A DNA stretch of 64,000 nt from Symbiodinium natans (lineage: Eukaryota > Sar > Dinophyceae > Suessiales > Symbiodiniaceae). Within the stretch, counting starts at the first letter, position 1. Each line of letters starts with the position of its first letter. The stretch covers positions 381,001-445,000 of the forward strand of contig CAJNDS010002395.1 in assembly GCA_905221605.1 (NCBI GenBank). The letters are read 5' to 3'. The notes beneath the pieces were generated by a model, which was not told the DNA's origin, did not search any database, and was given only the letters and a program-made list of their open reading frames with translations. The position numbers were made by a program, and so were the translations under genes. Below are positions 45,707 to 58,223 of the stretch, piece by piece.

Positions 45707-48110
45707 CTGTAAGTAGCTGAGTGTTTGAGCAAAAGTGTGGCCATTGTTCATTTGGGATAGTGGGGCACGCTCGTTTGGCAAACGTTGATGACCAGGCAGC
45801 TAGCCCCCAGCCCTCGAGAGAAAGCCCCCCCCTGCGAAGACGCGAGAACATTCCCAGGTGCAGCTCTTGGCGTGTCCACGCCGCCTGCCAACAGGATATG
45901 AAGTGCCGGATGAAAACGCATTCCTTCAGACTGAAGTCGTTGAAGTCGTGTAACTCATGGTTCATGACACGGCCACCAGCAGTTCGCGCAGCCTGCCCCG
46001 CAAACTATCATCTCGATTATCTACCTTCCACGAGTGAGTAGTGAGCATTGGCCGCAAAAAAAGTGGCTGTTAATGACTTGCCTAGGCATCCCACAGAGAA
46101 TTTGCGACAACAGAGGACAAATGCCGCTTGCAGATGCTCTTGTCAGAGGGGTACTATAGCGCCGGCATTGTAGGAGGAACATTAAGGGAGAAACATCTTG
46201 ATGAATGCAAAGGTTATTGACATATTGCAGAAGTGAGAGAGTGAATGTGTGTGTGTGTGTGCGCGCGCGCCCACGTGCGTGTTCGGAGCAAGAAAATGCA
46301 GCTGCTTGCAATGGCAGAATCCTGCAACCAACGCTGTGCATTGGTTCACCCTGGCTGCTGCTTCAATTGTGGCACGTGTCAGAGCACGACGCGGTGTTCA
46401 ATGCATGACGTTTGCCGAAGATGTCAGAGTGTGCGTACCGAGCTATGCAGTCCATGTGCGCATTCGGAACGTGGTGGTCGGCAAAGCGTCAGTCGACTTG
46501 TCCAGCAGTCGATGCCACTTGCGCGTGTTGTTCTGGAAGACTCCTTATGTGCAGTTCGAGACATTCGCATCTCTTTCTCGGAGAATATGGCACAACACCC
46601 GGCATTCCCTTACGCCCTGAGCCTAGGACCCCTTGCGCAAGAGCAGAGAGTTCCAAGCTTGTGAGATGGAGACCAGAGCTCTAAATTTCTTTTGTCGCTG
46701 AGGTGATGTCGGATGGCTGCTGTAGTGGCCGAACCGAGATGCTGCGCATAGGTCAGTGATCTTTGCTTCAGATTAGGTTGTTTTCCATTCATGTTGATAC
46801 TCCTAGACATCCTAACCATCCTAACCGTCCAACCATTTGAACATGTAGTGTTGTGTCAGCCGCGGAGCGACCCGGCGGGAGTCGCAAGCAAGGTGGACAC
46901 CAAGTCTGTAGAGCTCCTCCACAGCTTCGCAAAAAGGGCAAGGCATGGCGCAGAAAGCCATCCTGGTGATCCCAGTGATCCTAGTGCAACTGCATTGAAC
47001 TTTTGATAGTGACTCACAAGCGCCCCACACAAACTTGCCATGCGTATCAGTCGTCCGCTTGGCCCATCAGGCCCTCAAGCTTCAACACACACCCACACAC
47101 CCACACACCCACACACCCACACACCCACACCCACACACCCACACACACCCTTGCTGATCCTTCTAACATGCCATCGGGTGCAGCAAAGCGAATCGCAGGT
47201 GCCAATGCAGAAAATTGGACTCTCTGCCTTTGCTTGTTTAAGAATGCGGCCAGTCATCCCTGCTAGTCGCCTTCGCAGATGGGATAAGAGAGGAAGGGGC
47301 TGGTTACTACAATTACAATTACAACTCGCACGCAGGCCCCCAGTCCTGTACCTGTGGGATTTGAGGTGGTACGCCACTGAGCCCATCGTGGTGGGCGGCT
47401 CTGGTCTCGCTTCCGGGGGTTGGGAAGCTTCAAGCTGGCAGGAGGGTGGGGGAATGTCAGGGACTGCTCGCAGAAATCTTTCAGTAGTGATTTCTCTTCC
47501 TGATGTTGCCTTGTAAGTAGTGTACATTAGTGTACTTAACTATCCTGGCAGAGCCTGAGTAGGCTGCCATCGACCAAGCTCCAAGGCCCGAATTGCCCGC
47601 GTCCCTGCTGTGATTTGCACGGACTTGTGCGCCCGAGGCGGGCCGGCAAAAGCGGTTGTGTTTCCGTGCACCATGTGCACCTGACCCGCTAACATCCCCT
47701 AGCCAAACCTCAAGTCCAGAATCACGGAGGGCTTCCCGGGCCAATGTTCAGGGTTCCTGCCTCAGGGTTCACACGTAGCAAGAAGCGTACTGGTCGCACT
47801 GCCTGGCCGATTGCGCAGAGATGTAATGCAGGGGTTCTTCGCAAGCCAATGAAGCCTCCATGGACGAACCGAGAGGAAGGTTGGGGGGGAGCAACGAGCA
47901 ACTCTCGGGAGCCCTCTGCAGGGGCTGACATGAGCCCCAGCGCCTCGCTGCTGAATCTGTTTTTCGAAGGACGTGGCCCATGGGTTTCAGAAACTTTCAG
48001 TAGGGCTTGGGTGTCCTGATTGTCCTACGCATGCCAGCAGGCAGGTAGAGGTGCTCCCGCAAGGAGATCCCAGGTCAACTCACTTGTCACGTGTTGCATC
48101 GAGCCATGAC
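45707..48110. other. Gene-poor stretch with microsatellites
   Basis: (GT)n/(GC)n at about 46246-46270. A plus frame 46380-46620 (VRNVVVGKASVDLSSSRCHL-like) is plausible but unsupported. No recognised gene. Confidence 0.35.
47083..47150. repeat. (CACACCCA)n minisatellite
   Basis: Eight or so units of CACACCCA with a shorter CACCCA variant. Confidence 0.9.
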
Positions 48111-48150
48111 AGGGGTGTTCAGGGGTGTTCAGGGGTGTTCAGGGGTGTTC
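48111..48150. repeat. Decamer AGGGGTGTTC, four perfect copies
   Basis: Perfect tandem copies flanked by AGGTGGTCC. Confidence 0.95.
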
Positions 48151-50620
48151 AGGTGGTCCAGGGCCGCCCACTCCTGAAACAAAGCGTAGTTAGGGCGAAG
48201 GGCCCACCCTCAAGCAGGTCAGACTCTAGGGAGGTTTGAGCTGAAGCCCCCAGCAGCTTTGGGAAGGACTGCCCTACGCCCGGTGCTTGAGCCGGATGGC
48301 CTCGCAGTTGCTGGCCACTGCGGCCAGAGCCCCCGGAGGGGAGGGAACCCCCCAAAGCCCGAGAAGCCGGACATGCCTCGACTCTGCCTGGATGTGCGTA
48401 GCAGAGATTGGGAGAAGATACCTTTATCATTGCAGAAATCTTTGCCAGCTTCGAAAGATTCCAGTACCCCAGATTGCAGATGCACGTCTGTGGATTTCGT
48501 GGGCGCCTTGCACGGAGGTGGGCCACTTGTTGTTGGAGAGGCCCTTCGGATGCGTCCGGATGCGTCCTCCGTGTTTTTCTGACTTTGGGTATGTCGGTAT
48601 GGACACGTTGGGCCTGTCAGACTGTCAGACTCGGAGTTGGTTAGATGAGACGTTCTGGCGCCGTAGTTGAGTCAAAAGAAACGGCGGGGGGGGAGGAGTG
48701 GCATGGAGTGGCCGCTCGGGGTTTAGGGGAATCTGCAGGCTCAGCGCCGCACTGGAGCTCCCCTTGCTGCGGGGCGCTCAGGGCAGCTGTCCGGGGGCTC
48801 CCGGCGCGTTTCCCTCACGATGCTCATGTGCAGGTCAGGCCCTACTCCGCAGGAGGGCGCCCACCTGAAGGAGATGTGCATTGATGAGGCGGAGTCCACT
48901 ATGCTGTAAGCACCGGCCTCATCCAATGACCCACCAAGAGACTGAGCTCCAATGAGGCTGCAGCAACGTTTTGCCTTTTGGCTGCCATCTTCGCAGTGAC
49001 ACAGCTGCTCAGCAGCCGTGCGATGCCGGCACAACTTGGGGAAGACAGCCTGACAGCAGGCTTCGAATTCGGATTAGTGGTCGAGCCCCAGAGCCACAGA
49101 GAGTGCTGGACCGAAGGGGTGGGAAGGCGGAGTACAGGGTCGTGGGGTTTCATGAGTCAAGAGCTGATTCCGAGCCAGTTCTGGCTGTTGCAAGAGCTGG
49201 TCATCGCCGCCACGACCCTAGTCGTAGGGAGGCAAGCCTGATGGAGTTGAACTCTGGAGCCCCAAGCATGTGACTTCGTCCCCCTGTAGGTCAAGAGCCA
49301 GGTACGCAGTATGCCTGAGCTAGCTCAGGCCCCGAAACCCTGGACCGTACTAGTTTGCATTGTGTTACACTCATCAGTATGACAAGTGTAGCTCTCAGAA
49401 CCAACAGACGTCCGAGAAACCTCAAGTCGAAAAGCATGTAAAGTCCCCAAGCCCCCTTCGCCATGACGGCCATGTGGGTGCCATAAGAGCTTAGGAGACG
49501 ATCGGCTCCATCATCGGGAATCTCAATCGGGTTCGCCAAGGGATTTGGGATCTTGAGCTTTTTGAGCTTGTTCAGACCTGACGAGGGAGAATTCGAGCCA
49601 CTTAACACCATCCACCTAGCACAGAGCTTCCTGTGCGCAAGACCTGCGCGATAGAGTGACAGAAGTGACAGAAAGCTCTACTGAACTGAGTGTGGAAGGC
49701 TCCTGTAGACCATGCATGAACATGACAAAGACAGAAGCCTGTGTCTGCAGGGTGGTGCGGCGTGTCCCTTACGAAGTTGGGCTTGTCTAGCGGGTGGGCA
49801 TTGGAGGATCGGGTTGGAACTTATTGAACTGTAGCACGATGGTTGTTGAATGGCTGAAGCTGGGGTTTTGGACAGGTGAGGCAGGTTCTTCTTCAATGCA
49901 GGCCTTTCACACTCCAAAGGGTACTTGGATTGGATTCACTGAGTCCATGAGCCCGATGATGGCATCCGGCTGGACCGCCTACGCACTGTCGCGGCGCAAG
50001 GCCCTCGTTGCGTTTGACGTGTGTTCCGTGGGGACGTTTGAGGGGGTTGACAGCTACACGGCCTGGCAGACTTCGCTTTTTTTGCGCTGCTTCCAATACA
50101 CCGAGCCAAGCCCCCATGCAGGGGTTCCTGGTAATTCCTCAGGCTTTCTGGCGACTTGGGGGCTATCTTGGTCACGAGAAGTTGACACAAACAAATCATT
50201 TGCATCTTGACTTGAGCGTCGTTCAATAGCTTCGCGCGGGAGAAGTTCGATTCAAGAGTTGCAAAGTCCTGCACGGAATACATTTTGCATGCATCCATCG
50301 CCGAGTTCTTGGTTTCTCGATTGGCTTGCGCGTAGTCCAATGCCCCTGTAGGGCCCCTGTCCCTGTTCTGTCCCTGTTGGGTCAGACGCTGCCGCAGCAG
50401 CCTTTGGCTTCGCACCTGCTGTGCTATTGGGGCGCCTCCCTACTCGGGCACGGGGACTCAGATGGGCCACGAGGTTGCAGGGTTTAAGGCCTTTTGGGAG
50501 ACTTTTTGGGGTTTCCTGCTGTCGCCTTGCCTTACATATGGAGTTGTAGGGGGTTCTGCATGTGGAAGGCTTGAGCCTTGCCGTCTGGTTGACGCCCAAG
50601 GCTTACATGTGGTTTCACGG
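48151..50620. other. Gene-poor stretch
   Basis: A plus frame around 49920-50060 (GTWIGFTESMSPMMASGWTA, YALSRRKALVAFDVCSVGTF) could be an exon, but no partner or family was found. GGATGCGTCC occurs twice in tandem at about 48548. Otherwise nothing recognised. Confidence 0.3.
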
Positions 50621-50623
50621 GAG

Positions 50624-50678
50624 CTCCCAAGCTTCTCCCAAGCTTCTCCCAAGCTTCTCCCAAGCTTCTCCCAAGCTT
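50624..50678. repeat. Undecamer CTCCCAAGCTT, five copies
   Basis: Five perfect head-to-tail copies of an 11-bp unit. Confidence 0.95.
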
Positions 50679-50761
50679 TCCGGACCTTGAGACAGGGCTC
50701 TGGCTGCTTGGCTTCTCGTGCGGCTGCCGGCCGCGGCCTCATTTTTCATTTTTTTTGGCGC

Positions 50762-51188
50762 GGGGGGGGGGAGGGGGGGCCTTAGCCTTTGGGGTTTGGG
50801 ATCTCCATGGATCTCCCTAATTGCGGTCCAGGATAGTTCTCCACCAATTTGGGGGGGGGGGGGGGTTCCATTCAAGGGGGGGGTGGGTGCCACCCCCCCC
50901 CCACATCACCCACCCCCCCCCCCCTCACCCACCCCCCGCCTCTCACCCAGTGATTTCACTATTCAGTCACTTTGTCAATATTCTTGATTGAAAATGGTGA
51001 AAAAAACAATTGCAAAGCAACGACAATTCTTTTGTTTGTATCTTTTATCGTTGTAATTGATATTTTAATTGCTTTTAATGATCTTGAACTAGTTGGGCCT
51101 ATTTTTCATTGAATTTCAAGTCCTTTTAGTGAGTTCGAAGTATGTTGAAATGAAATTGCGGGGATGTGCGTAGGGGGGGGGGGTGGGT

Positions 51189-51219
<31 letters not shown>

Positions 51220-52586
51220 TGGGTGGGTGGGTGGGCCGGAACTGTAAATTTCGAAAACGCGCTAAATGGAGAACTCTCCGGTTCAGGGGTTCTCGGAGTT
51301 TCCCTCTCTGGGCGTGGAGCCTTTGGGTGTTTGGGTCTCTGATGGTCTCTGGGTCTCTGCTCTTTTGAAAGGAGCCGACGGGCATCGCAAATGCTTCTCG
51401 TCAGGCGCAGCTTTGGAAACGATGGCGCAGAGCGACAAAGGTGCTGCTCCTGGCCTTTCCCCATTCTAAAGGCTCTCAAAACCTCTCAAGGGCTTTTAAG
51501 GGCTTTCTGGTCGAGGTTCTGAGTTGGGCTTTGTACAAGACTTGAGCACCACAGCTCCCGTCATCGAACCCACCAAAAATGCACTCCGCAGCAGCGCTTG
51601 AAGGTGGATAGTTTGTTTGTAGTCTGACGAAGAGCCAACTCAGGCGAAGGGCGACTGAGCCATGTCGACTCAGACTTGCGCGAGAAAATCTTTTTCCTGC
51701 GGTGGATGGTTTTGCTAGGCTTCGCTCGTTGTTGACTACAAGTAGTGTTCTACTTGGGGAAGGGGAGGGGCCGGGGGAGGGAAATGAAGAGAACTATATA
51801 TGAGGATCATCGCATTGTCAAATTCTTGCGTGTAAAGGTTCTCAGGATGTACGGAGCATCGCTAGTCTTCCGGCACCTTGGCCTTCCCGCTAGCTGCTTT
51901 TGGTCGGCCATGAGAGTCTTCAGCGCTTTCATTGCAACTTCACCCCTGAACTCGAATGTTTAAGCCGAAAAAACTGGAGGAGGATTTTCCAAGTTGCGAC
52001 GCGGCTCGCAAGCGTTGTGACATTGTGGGCTGGGTTGAGGTGCAGGGAACTTCAGGTCCGGAGGTGTATCGCTGGGGCCGTTTGCTGTTCAGTGCGTCGA
52101 TATGTTGGAAACCAAGATTGCCGCAGCTGTTTGCGTTCGCCCCGGGCCCCCAAATACGTGCCAAGCCCCCCCCCCCCCCCCCCCCCCAAGTGCTGCCTCT
52201 TTAGACCCCCACCCGGCTTTGAACACGTTTGTGAGCTGGACAACAAGAACCAGTGGCCCTGCCGATGCCTCGGTCGTTGCCACAAGTGTTTGTAAAGGTA
52301 AAGGTTTTCGGGTGTAGCTTGGGCTTTGGGGTGAGAGAATCAGCTGAAGAGCAGAGAGCAGAGATGCCCCCCCCCCCCCCTGCTGAGTGGGCTGTTTTTG
52401 AGAAAGGCCGCCAAAACCCCCCAGGAAAATTCCCCCAAAAAACCCCCCAAAGTTTCTCAAAGTCAATGGGGCCCAGCATCCTGGTGAGGCTCGGCATGTC
52501 CTGTCCAACAAAGGAGGCCAGGGTGCAGCGGGTTCAGGGCTTCGTTAGGGCTTTAGACCATGACACACCCCCCCCCCCCCCCCCCC
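50762..52586. repeat. Cluster of long poly-G and poly-C runs
   Basis: G runs of 9 (50762), 15 (50851-50865), 11 (51173-51183) and 29 (51191-51219); C runs of 22 (52166-52187), 12 (52369-52380) and 19 (52568-52586), with C-rich CCCACC spacers at 50891-50940. Together with GGGTGGGTGGGTGGG at 51219-51235 these could form G-quadruplexes on one strand or the other. Lengths may be affected by sequencing slippage. No gene recognised. Confidence 0.85.
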
Positions 52587-54023
52587 AGAATGCCAGAAAA
52601 AAAACGCACACCGTCTTCTTCCAGCAAGTCTGTGGAGACAGGAAGTCGAGGCCGCCGTCGCCGAAAATGAAGAGACCAAGAAACAGGACACATTGGGCGG
52701 ATGTTGGGCGGAAGTTTTGGGTATTTCGAGGCCTGTTTGGGAGTTGGGACGAGATTTAGACTGGGAAGTCAGGATCGAAGCGTGCCACGCAGAGCCTGAA
52801 TCCCTCAGCCCTGGGCATCCGATCTTCGCGACTGCGCTCGCTACAGGCCTATGAGACGCGAATGGAGAAGTTGTCACGTGGCCTAAGCCAGGTTGCAGGT
52901 TGGGATTGCTGAGCCTAGTGCCAGGCTCCTGTGGCAATGGCACGTTGAGTTCAAGAGCTCAGGAGAAAGCGCTGCATCGCTTTGACACCTCTCGTGCTTG
53001 TACTTTTCTACCACAGGCTATCACGATGACGGTTCTTTCTTGGCTGCCATGTTATTTATGACCTTCTACATCCTTTTCTTGCCGTGTTATATTCGCACGA
53101 TATTGTTGACAGTTTCTGTCACAATGACTGCAGTTTTCTTGCCACTGCTTCTCTTTTCTCATGACATCACTTCAGTCCTAGTCTGCAAACGTAAACATGC
53201 AGCTTGCGATCGCGGATTCCTGGGACGAAGGAGGCCTGTCGAGCAGCGGCAGGTCCATGACGCTCATCCATGCGTTGAGGGCGAGGGTCGTCCCCTCGCG
53301 GGCCCCCGGGTGCGGACGATGCTCGTCTCCTGAAAAACCGACGAGATCATAGCGCAGAGTAACGCGGAAGATGAGCATCACCCACAGCCGTGGCCACGAG
53401 GTGTCAATGATGCTCACCCTCGAAGCAGGATGATGATGGGGGCGGAGTGGCGTGCGCGCATGCATGCCGTGCTTTACTCTGTGTTTGTGCTCTCTGTGTT
53501 TCTGTGTTTACGTGCAACAACTTTCCGCCTTCACACGCCCCGTAGACCGCCTGCACCCTAAACCACAAGGCCCCGCCAATTCCAAGTGGTTTGTTGAGTG
53601 GAAGCCTTACCACTGAGGAAGTTGCTGGACCAGCAAACTCGTGTACCTCACCTGCTGATCGAGCTGAGATCGTTGGGCTTCGTCGAGCTGCCGCCTCAGC
53701 ATGCTTGGCTCCTCAACCGCCCCAACCCCTCGGCCCTAGGCTCTGAACTTTCCCCGGGGATCTAATCGGATTTAACGATCGACTGGCATCAGATTGGAAG
53801 CTCGGTTTTATAAAAACTCAATTCCAATTGCATCGGGGCAAAGTTAAGGCTTCTCGCCCCGCCTTTTCCCCAACCCCATCCCCATGTCAGTCAGGATGCA
53901 GGTGCTCCCACGCAAAGGCCCGCATCGACCAGCCCAGCGCAGACTACATGTCTGGACCTGTCGAACGCACAAAATTTATCGTGTGCCAAGCGCGAGGGGC
54001 CGCCACCGACTCCCCAAGCCCCG
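52587..54023. other. No gene firmly recognised
   Basis: A hydrophobic plus frame at about 53030-53180 (AAMLFMTFYILFLPCYIRTI) lies in T-rich DNA and may be chance. Nothing else supported. Confidence 0.3.
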
Positions 54024-54090
54024 AAGAAGGAGGAGGAGGAGGCGGAGGAGGAGGAGGAGGAGGAGGAGGAGGAGGAAGAGGAGAGAGAGG
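54024..54090 (+). repeat. (GGA)n microsatellite
   Basis: About 18 GGA/GGC triplets, then GAGAGAGA. Confidence 0.9.
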
Positions 54091-54354
54091 GACAGAGCAT
54101 CTGCAGGCTCAAGTCGGGAACCCCCTCGGCTGGAGCCAGTGGCAGCACAACAAGGTTCAAATCGCGAAAGTGAGACATCCGAAGGGGGACTGTTTAGGCC
54201 TTTGGGTTGTTTGGGTACTTTCGCTGTTGTGACGTGGGCTTAGCAACCCCCCGGGCCACCCTTCCATCGCTCCACGCAACCCCCCCCCCACTTCAACACC
54301 CCAGCAAAAGTAAAGTGTCGCTTCATGGTTCCCCGGCCTTGCGCTCAAGTTTTC

Positions 54355-54416
54355 CCTCTCTCTCTGTTTTTTTTTTCCTCTCTCTCTCTCTCTCCGTCCC
54401 TCTCTTTCCTTCTTTC
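54355..54416. repeat. (CT)n with poly-T
   Basis: CTCTCTCTG, nine Ts, CCTCTCTCTCTCTCTCTCCG and related units. Confidence 0.85.
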
Positions 54417-57400
54417 TGTATCATGTAGCTTGTATCATCTATCATGTATCTGGTACTGGCTGGCGGCTGAGGATACAAGGGAAGAATACGGGCGGCATCT
54501 ACGACAAGCTCAGCAACTGGTTGAAAAAGAATTGGCGCGCTACTGACAAGGACCGGGGATGGTGAGGAAGCTGGGTTGAAGTTGGGTTGAAGTATGAGGT
54601 TGAGGTACACGTTCAACATAGTCCAACCCGTTTCAACATGTTTCAGCCATTTTCAGCCATCGACCCCGCAATCCGAAGCCCCAGGCGAGGCGTGAACATC
54701 TGCCCAGTGCAGGTAATGGGCCTGGTCAGGAAAGCCAGCGACGAACAGCCGCTCGACATGGAGAGAGTGGAGGAGGCACCGAGCGGTATTGCATCGACTC
54801 GTGGCAATAACTTGCACGAGTTAGAACCTGTTCTGTCGAGTTTCTCTAGAACCTTCTAGGCTCGGGCCACAAGGACGGCATGTAACGAGGACGGCATGTA
54901 GCTCAAGGTGCACGACACATCTATTTATTCGCGTGCTTGCTGCGTCGTCTCGTGATCGAAAGCATGCTTCCCAACCGATCTCGGTCTTACCCTTTTGTAT
55001 GCTTTTTACAACTTTGGACAGTTCCATCTTCGCCCTGTGGCCTGCAGCACCACAAGCCACAAGCTGTCGGTAGCATCTTTCCTGGTGACTCGAGGCCTCG
55101 GCACTGTAAGCTTCCCGGCTCCGATACCCAAATCCGACATCGCAGAGAAATCTAAACACAGTGCCGTTCACGGTGTGGACGGTGTAGGGTTTCAGGTGTG
55201 GGGTTGGCCTTCCTTAGTCCGGGTTTCAGATGAGGTCGTGCTTCTGCTGCGGCTACTACGTCACCTATGGGGTGGACAAACTCCAGGCGCCAGACGATCG
55301 AGCTGTGATTGGCTGGGTGTTTTGGCCAGGGTTGGGAAGTCACAAGGGTGAGCTTTGCAAGTCATCGGGCTTTGAAGACGTGAAGTGCATGGCGGAGTCC
55401 GTATCAGATGGCCCTTCAGGATCACCAGAAACTCTGCGACCGCGCCTGGCAGCTTGGAGAGCCGAAGAGCCTTAGACTGCCACATCTGCCACCAATGCCC
55501 CAAAACCATCAACGCCCAATTCGTCGCGAGAGCAAAGCCCTGAGCCCTCGACTTGGGCCCGACGCTGGCGATGTGTTGTAGTGTTGTAGTGGACTTTCGC
55601 GGCAGGTCCGCTGATCCCTTGCCCCAAGTCCATGAGGCCCCTTTGTTCAAGTTACACAAGGTGTTGAACTGGTACCCTGCAAAACTCCAAGGCTGCTAGG
55701 CCATCACCCTCACACATTGCATATCACTTGGCCAGGCGGGATCCTGCTGTTTCCGAGTGTCCATGCGTTGAAGAGTAACTTGTGACCAAGTGATTGGCTC
55801 GGGATCCAAGGGAGAATGGCGTGCCGTCTGGCAACAACACCTACAAGGCTCCTTGGGGATCAGTGTTCGATTCCAGGTCAGATGCGGTTCGCACCGTGTC
55901 TTGACCCCGAAACCCTTGACTATACCTGCTTTGCCATGCTTTGCCTGCATGATCTTGCATGCCAAGCGGCAGTAATTATTTGCGCAGTCTGGACCGCCGT
56001 CAAAAGCCGTGGAACGGTTTGGGGTCCTTTCCTCGGTTGCCGGACGGGGAGGGGGGACGAAGTGGTCGCCGCGTCTCCCTTCACGGTTCCCTTTCTGGCT
56101 CCTGGGTCGCATGGGTCCTGCTGGGAAGTCTCCCAAGAGTCTTTGCAAGCCTGCGTTGGTGAGGCGCGTGGAGATGAGGGGGAGAACAACATGGGCAAGC
56201 TGACCATGAAATTAGCTCCTTGCCGCAGTGAAACAGAAACTTGCACGGTACGTACGAGGCTCCTGCAGCCGTCAGCCCCACACCCTCATCCTTCAAAGCC
56301 AGGAGGTGGGGGATTAGGGTTGTTGGAGTTCGGGGTTTAGGTTTTGGTCGCGTTGCAAAAGGGTTTTGCTTCCGTGAGAACTGCGCCCAACCCTGTGTCC
56401 TTGACTTTGCCTTCTGCCCAGGCCCAATTCATGACCAACGAGTGCGGTTGGACCCTGCAGGCCAGCACTCGGCGCTTATCATGGCTGTTCAGGGTCTCGG
56501 ATTTGGGGAGGTTTCGGCGGGGGTGTCAGGCGATTGGGCTACTCTTAGGGGGCCGGCCCCCCCCCCAAACCCGCTTCGTACAATCTTTTTCGGACGTGTC
56601 GAGTCTGTGAGTGTGAGAGAGAGAGAGAGAGAGGAGCGAGGGAGGGAGGGAGGAAGGGAGGGAGGGAATCCGGCGGATGTCCTCCAACTGGCCGAAGGGG
56701 GAGAAGAACAAGAGCAACGAGAAGTAGGCGGAGATGCAGGGATGCCGCTATGCCGGGCGCGCAGCTGACTAGTGGACATCCTGCCATTCCTGGACGAAGA
56801 GCTCGCAGCAGTGGTGCGGGAAGCGATCAGGAGCTTCGACGAGTGGACTAGGGGCAACCACCGTCTTGGTCCAAGAGAGCCAGGAGCCGCGACAAGAACC
56901 AGAAGAGGGCCAAAACGAAGCAGTGGAGGGGGAAGCAAGGGCGAACTTGGAGCCCGCAAGCATGCCTGAGAGGCAGCTGTGGCCACCGCAAAGGTCGAGT
57001 GCTGCGAGCGGAGAGGGGGAAACCTAGATGAGCGAAGCTCCAGTAGATAGCCACAGGTGCCGAGACAAGGGGAAAGCAAGGGGGTCCCAGTCGGGGAATT
57101 TCGGGGGGGACTTCGGGAGGTTGTCTCGGGTTTCTGGGGAGGGATCGGGAGTTCAGGAAAGTGGTCAGGTGCAGGTTTCTGGGAGGGATGGGGAGTTCGA
57201 GGGGAAACGGTACAGGGACAAGACAAGCAGTGGATCGCCAAAGGTTTTGGACCCCCTCCCTTCTTCTTCTTCCATACATTGATTGCTGCTCGCTTGTGTT
57301 TGCCCCGCTCGTTTTCGAGGGTGGCCAGGCTTCCCTCGTGCTGTCGCGTGAGACCCTTGGCTCGCTTCCCCGGTCATGTGAACTAAAACCTTGACACCCA

Positions 57401-57480
57401 ACCCAAATGAGCTGTGACTGATGTATTCCGGGCTCTCGACAGCGGCCGTGAGTCTTTGACTCTTTCCCCCTCCCCTAAGA
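54417..57480. other. Isolated coding-like scraps, no resolved gene
   Basis: Plus-strand frames EDTREEYGRHLRQAQQLVEK (about 54470-54540) and DILPFLDEELAAVVREAIRS (about 56775-56835) are helical and charged as in real exons, but have no phased partners. (GA)n lies at 56614-56634. The rest shows nothing. Confidence 0.3.
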
Positions 57481-57499
57481 GGCTATAGGCAGGACTAAT

Positions 57500-57627
57500 C
57501 CGGAGGGGAGGGAGGGGAGGGAGGGGAGGGAGGGGGAGGGGAGGGAGGGAGAGGGAGGGGAGGGGAGGGAGGGGGGGAGGGAGGGTTACGTGCGCAGGAA
57601 GGAAGGGAGGGTGGGGGGGGGGGGGGC
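57500..57627. repeat. (GGGA)n / (GGGAGG)n tract
   Basis: A G-rich purine minisatellite of GGGAGGGAGG units ending in an 11-G run near 57615. Confidence 0.9.
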
Positions 57628-57698
57628 GGCAGATGCCAGCAGAAGAAGAGCATTGGCCTCAGGGCCTTTTATCAGATTCCTTGCTTGCAGCTTGACAG

Positions 57699-58223
57699 GT
57701 CTGTGATGCCGGCAATCTGGGATATTCTGGCGAGATCCGAGAGCAGCAGCTGAAGTTCAAGGTGCGTTTTTGGCTTCAGGCTTTGGCTCAAGGCTTTGAA
57801 CAAGCTGTGAAAAAACAGATGTGATCGGACACCAGATCTCTCACGAAGAACACGAACGGCTCAGCCGAGATGCCCGCAAGCTCGCAACAACCACAGTAGT
57901 TTTAGTAGTTATAGCTATAGCTGCAGACCGGGAAATATGCCGATTGCAAAGCCTGGCAAGGCGCCTCACCCACTGAACCTCGTGTCCCCGCTGGTGATGA
58001 TCGAGCTGCGGCAGGTCTGTGTTTTCGAGAAATGGGCTGAGAAGAGAGGTGGTCCTCCCCCTTGGCTTAACCTGTTTCATAGCCAAAGCCGCAGGGAGGG
58101 TATGAGGGGCTGGTGCGGGATTGAGGTCGGATACATCGAGGTCAACGGGAGCAACTCCCAGGCTCAAAGCTGGGTCCTGGGCATGAGGTGTTTCGGCTCG
58201 GTTCCAGGGCTGGGAGCTAATTA
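57699..58223 (+). pseudogene. PARP-linked module, copy 1 (partial exons)
   Basis: Exon-like 57699-57761 (VCDAGNLGYSGEIREQQLKFK in 21 codons) has an AG|G acceptor and a GTGCGT donor. Next comes a helical frame from about 57836 (ISHEEHERLSRDARKLATTT) and then GIEVGYIEVNGSNSQAQSWV, LGMRCFGSVPGLGAN to a stop at 58223. These blocks recur downstream at 59.3-59.9 kb and 60.2-60.5 kb and more loosely in the intact PARP gene. No continuous gene can be built, so I treat it as a partial or decayed copy. Confidence 0.35.

Noticed and set aside
48111-48150. Four regular repeats as a CRISPR array
   Set aside because: Tandem without spacers and in a eukaryotic context.
53030-53190. Hydrophobic plus-strand frame resembling membrane helices
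   Set aside because: Any frame through this T-rich DNA is hydrophobic; no charged flanks, start or partner exon.
57782-57792. TTTGGCTCAAG, identical to the spliced-leader 3' end, on the plus strand
   Set aside because: Lies in a local run of GGCTTCAGGCTTTGGCTCAAGG; the preceding ten bases do not match the leader at all.
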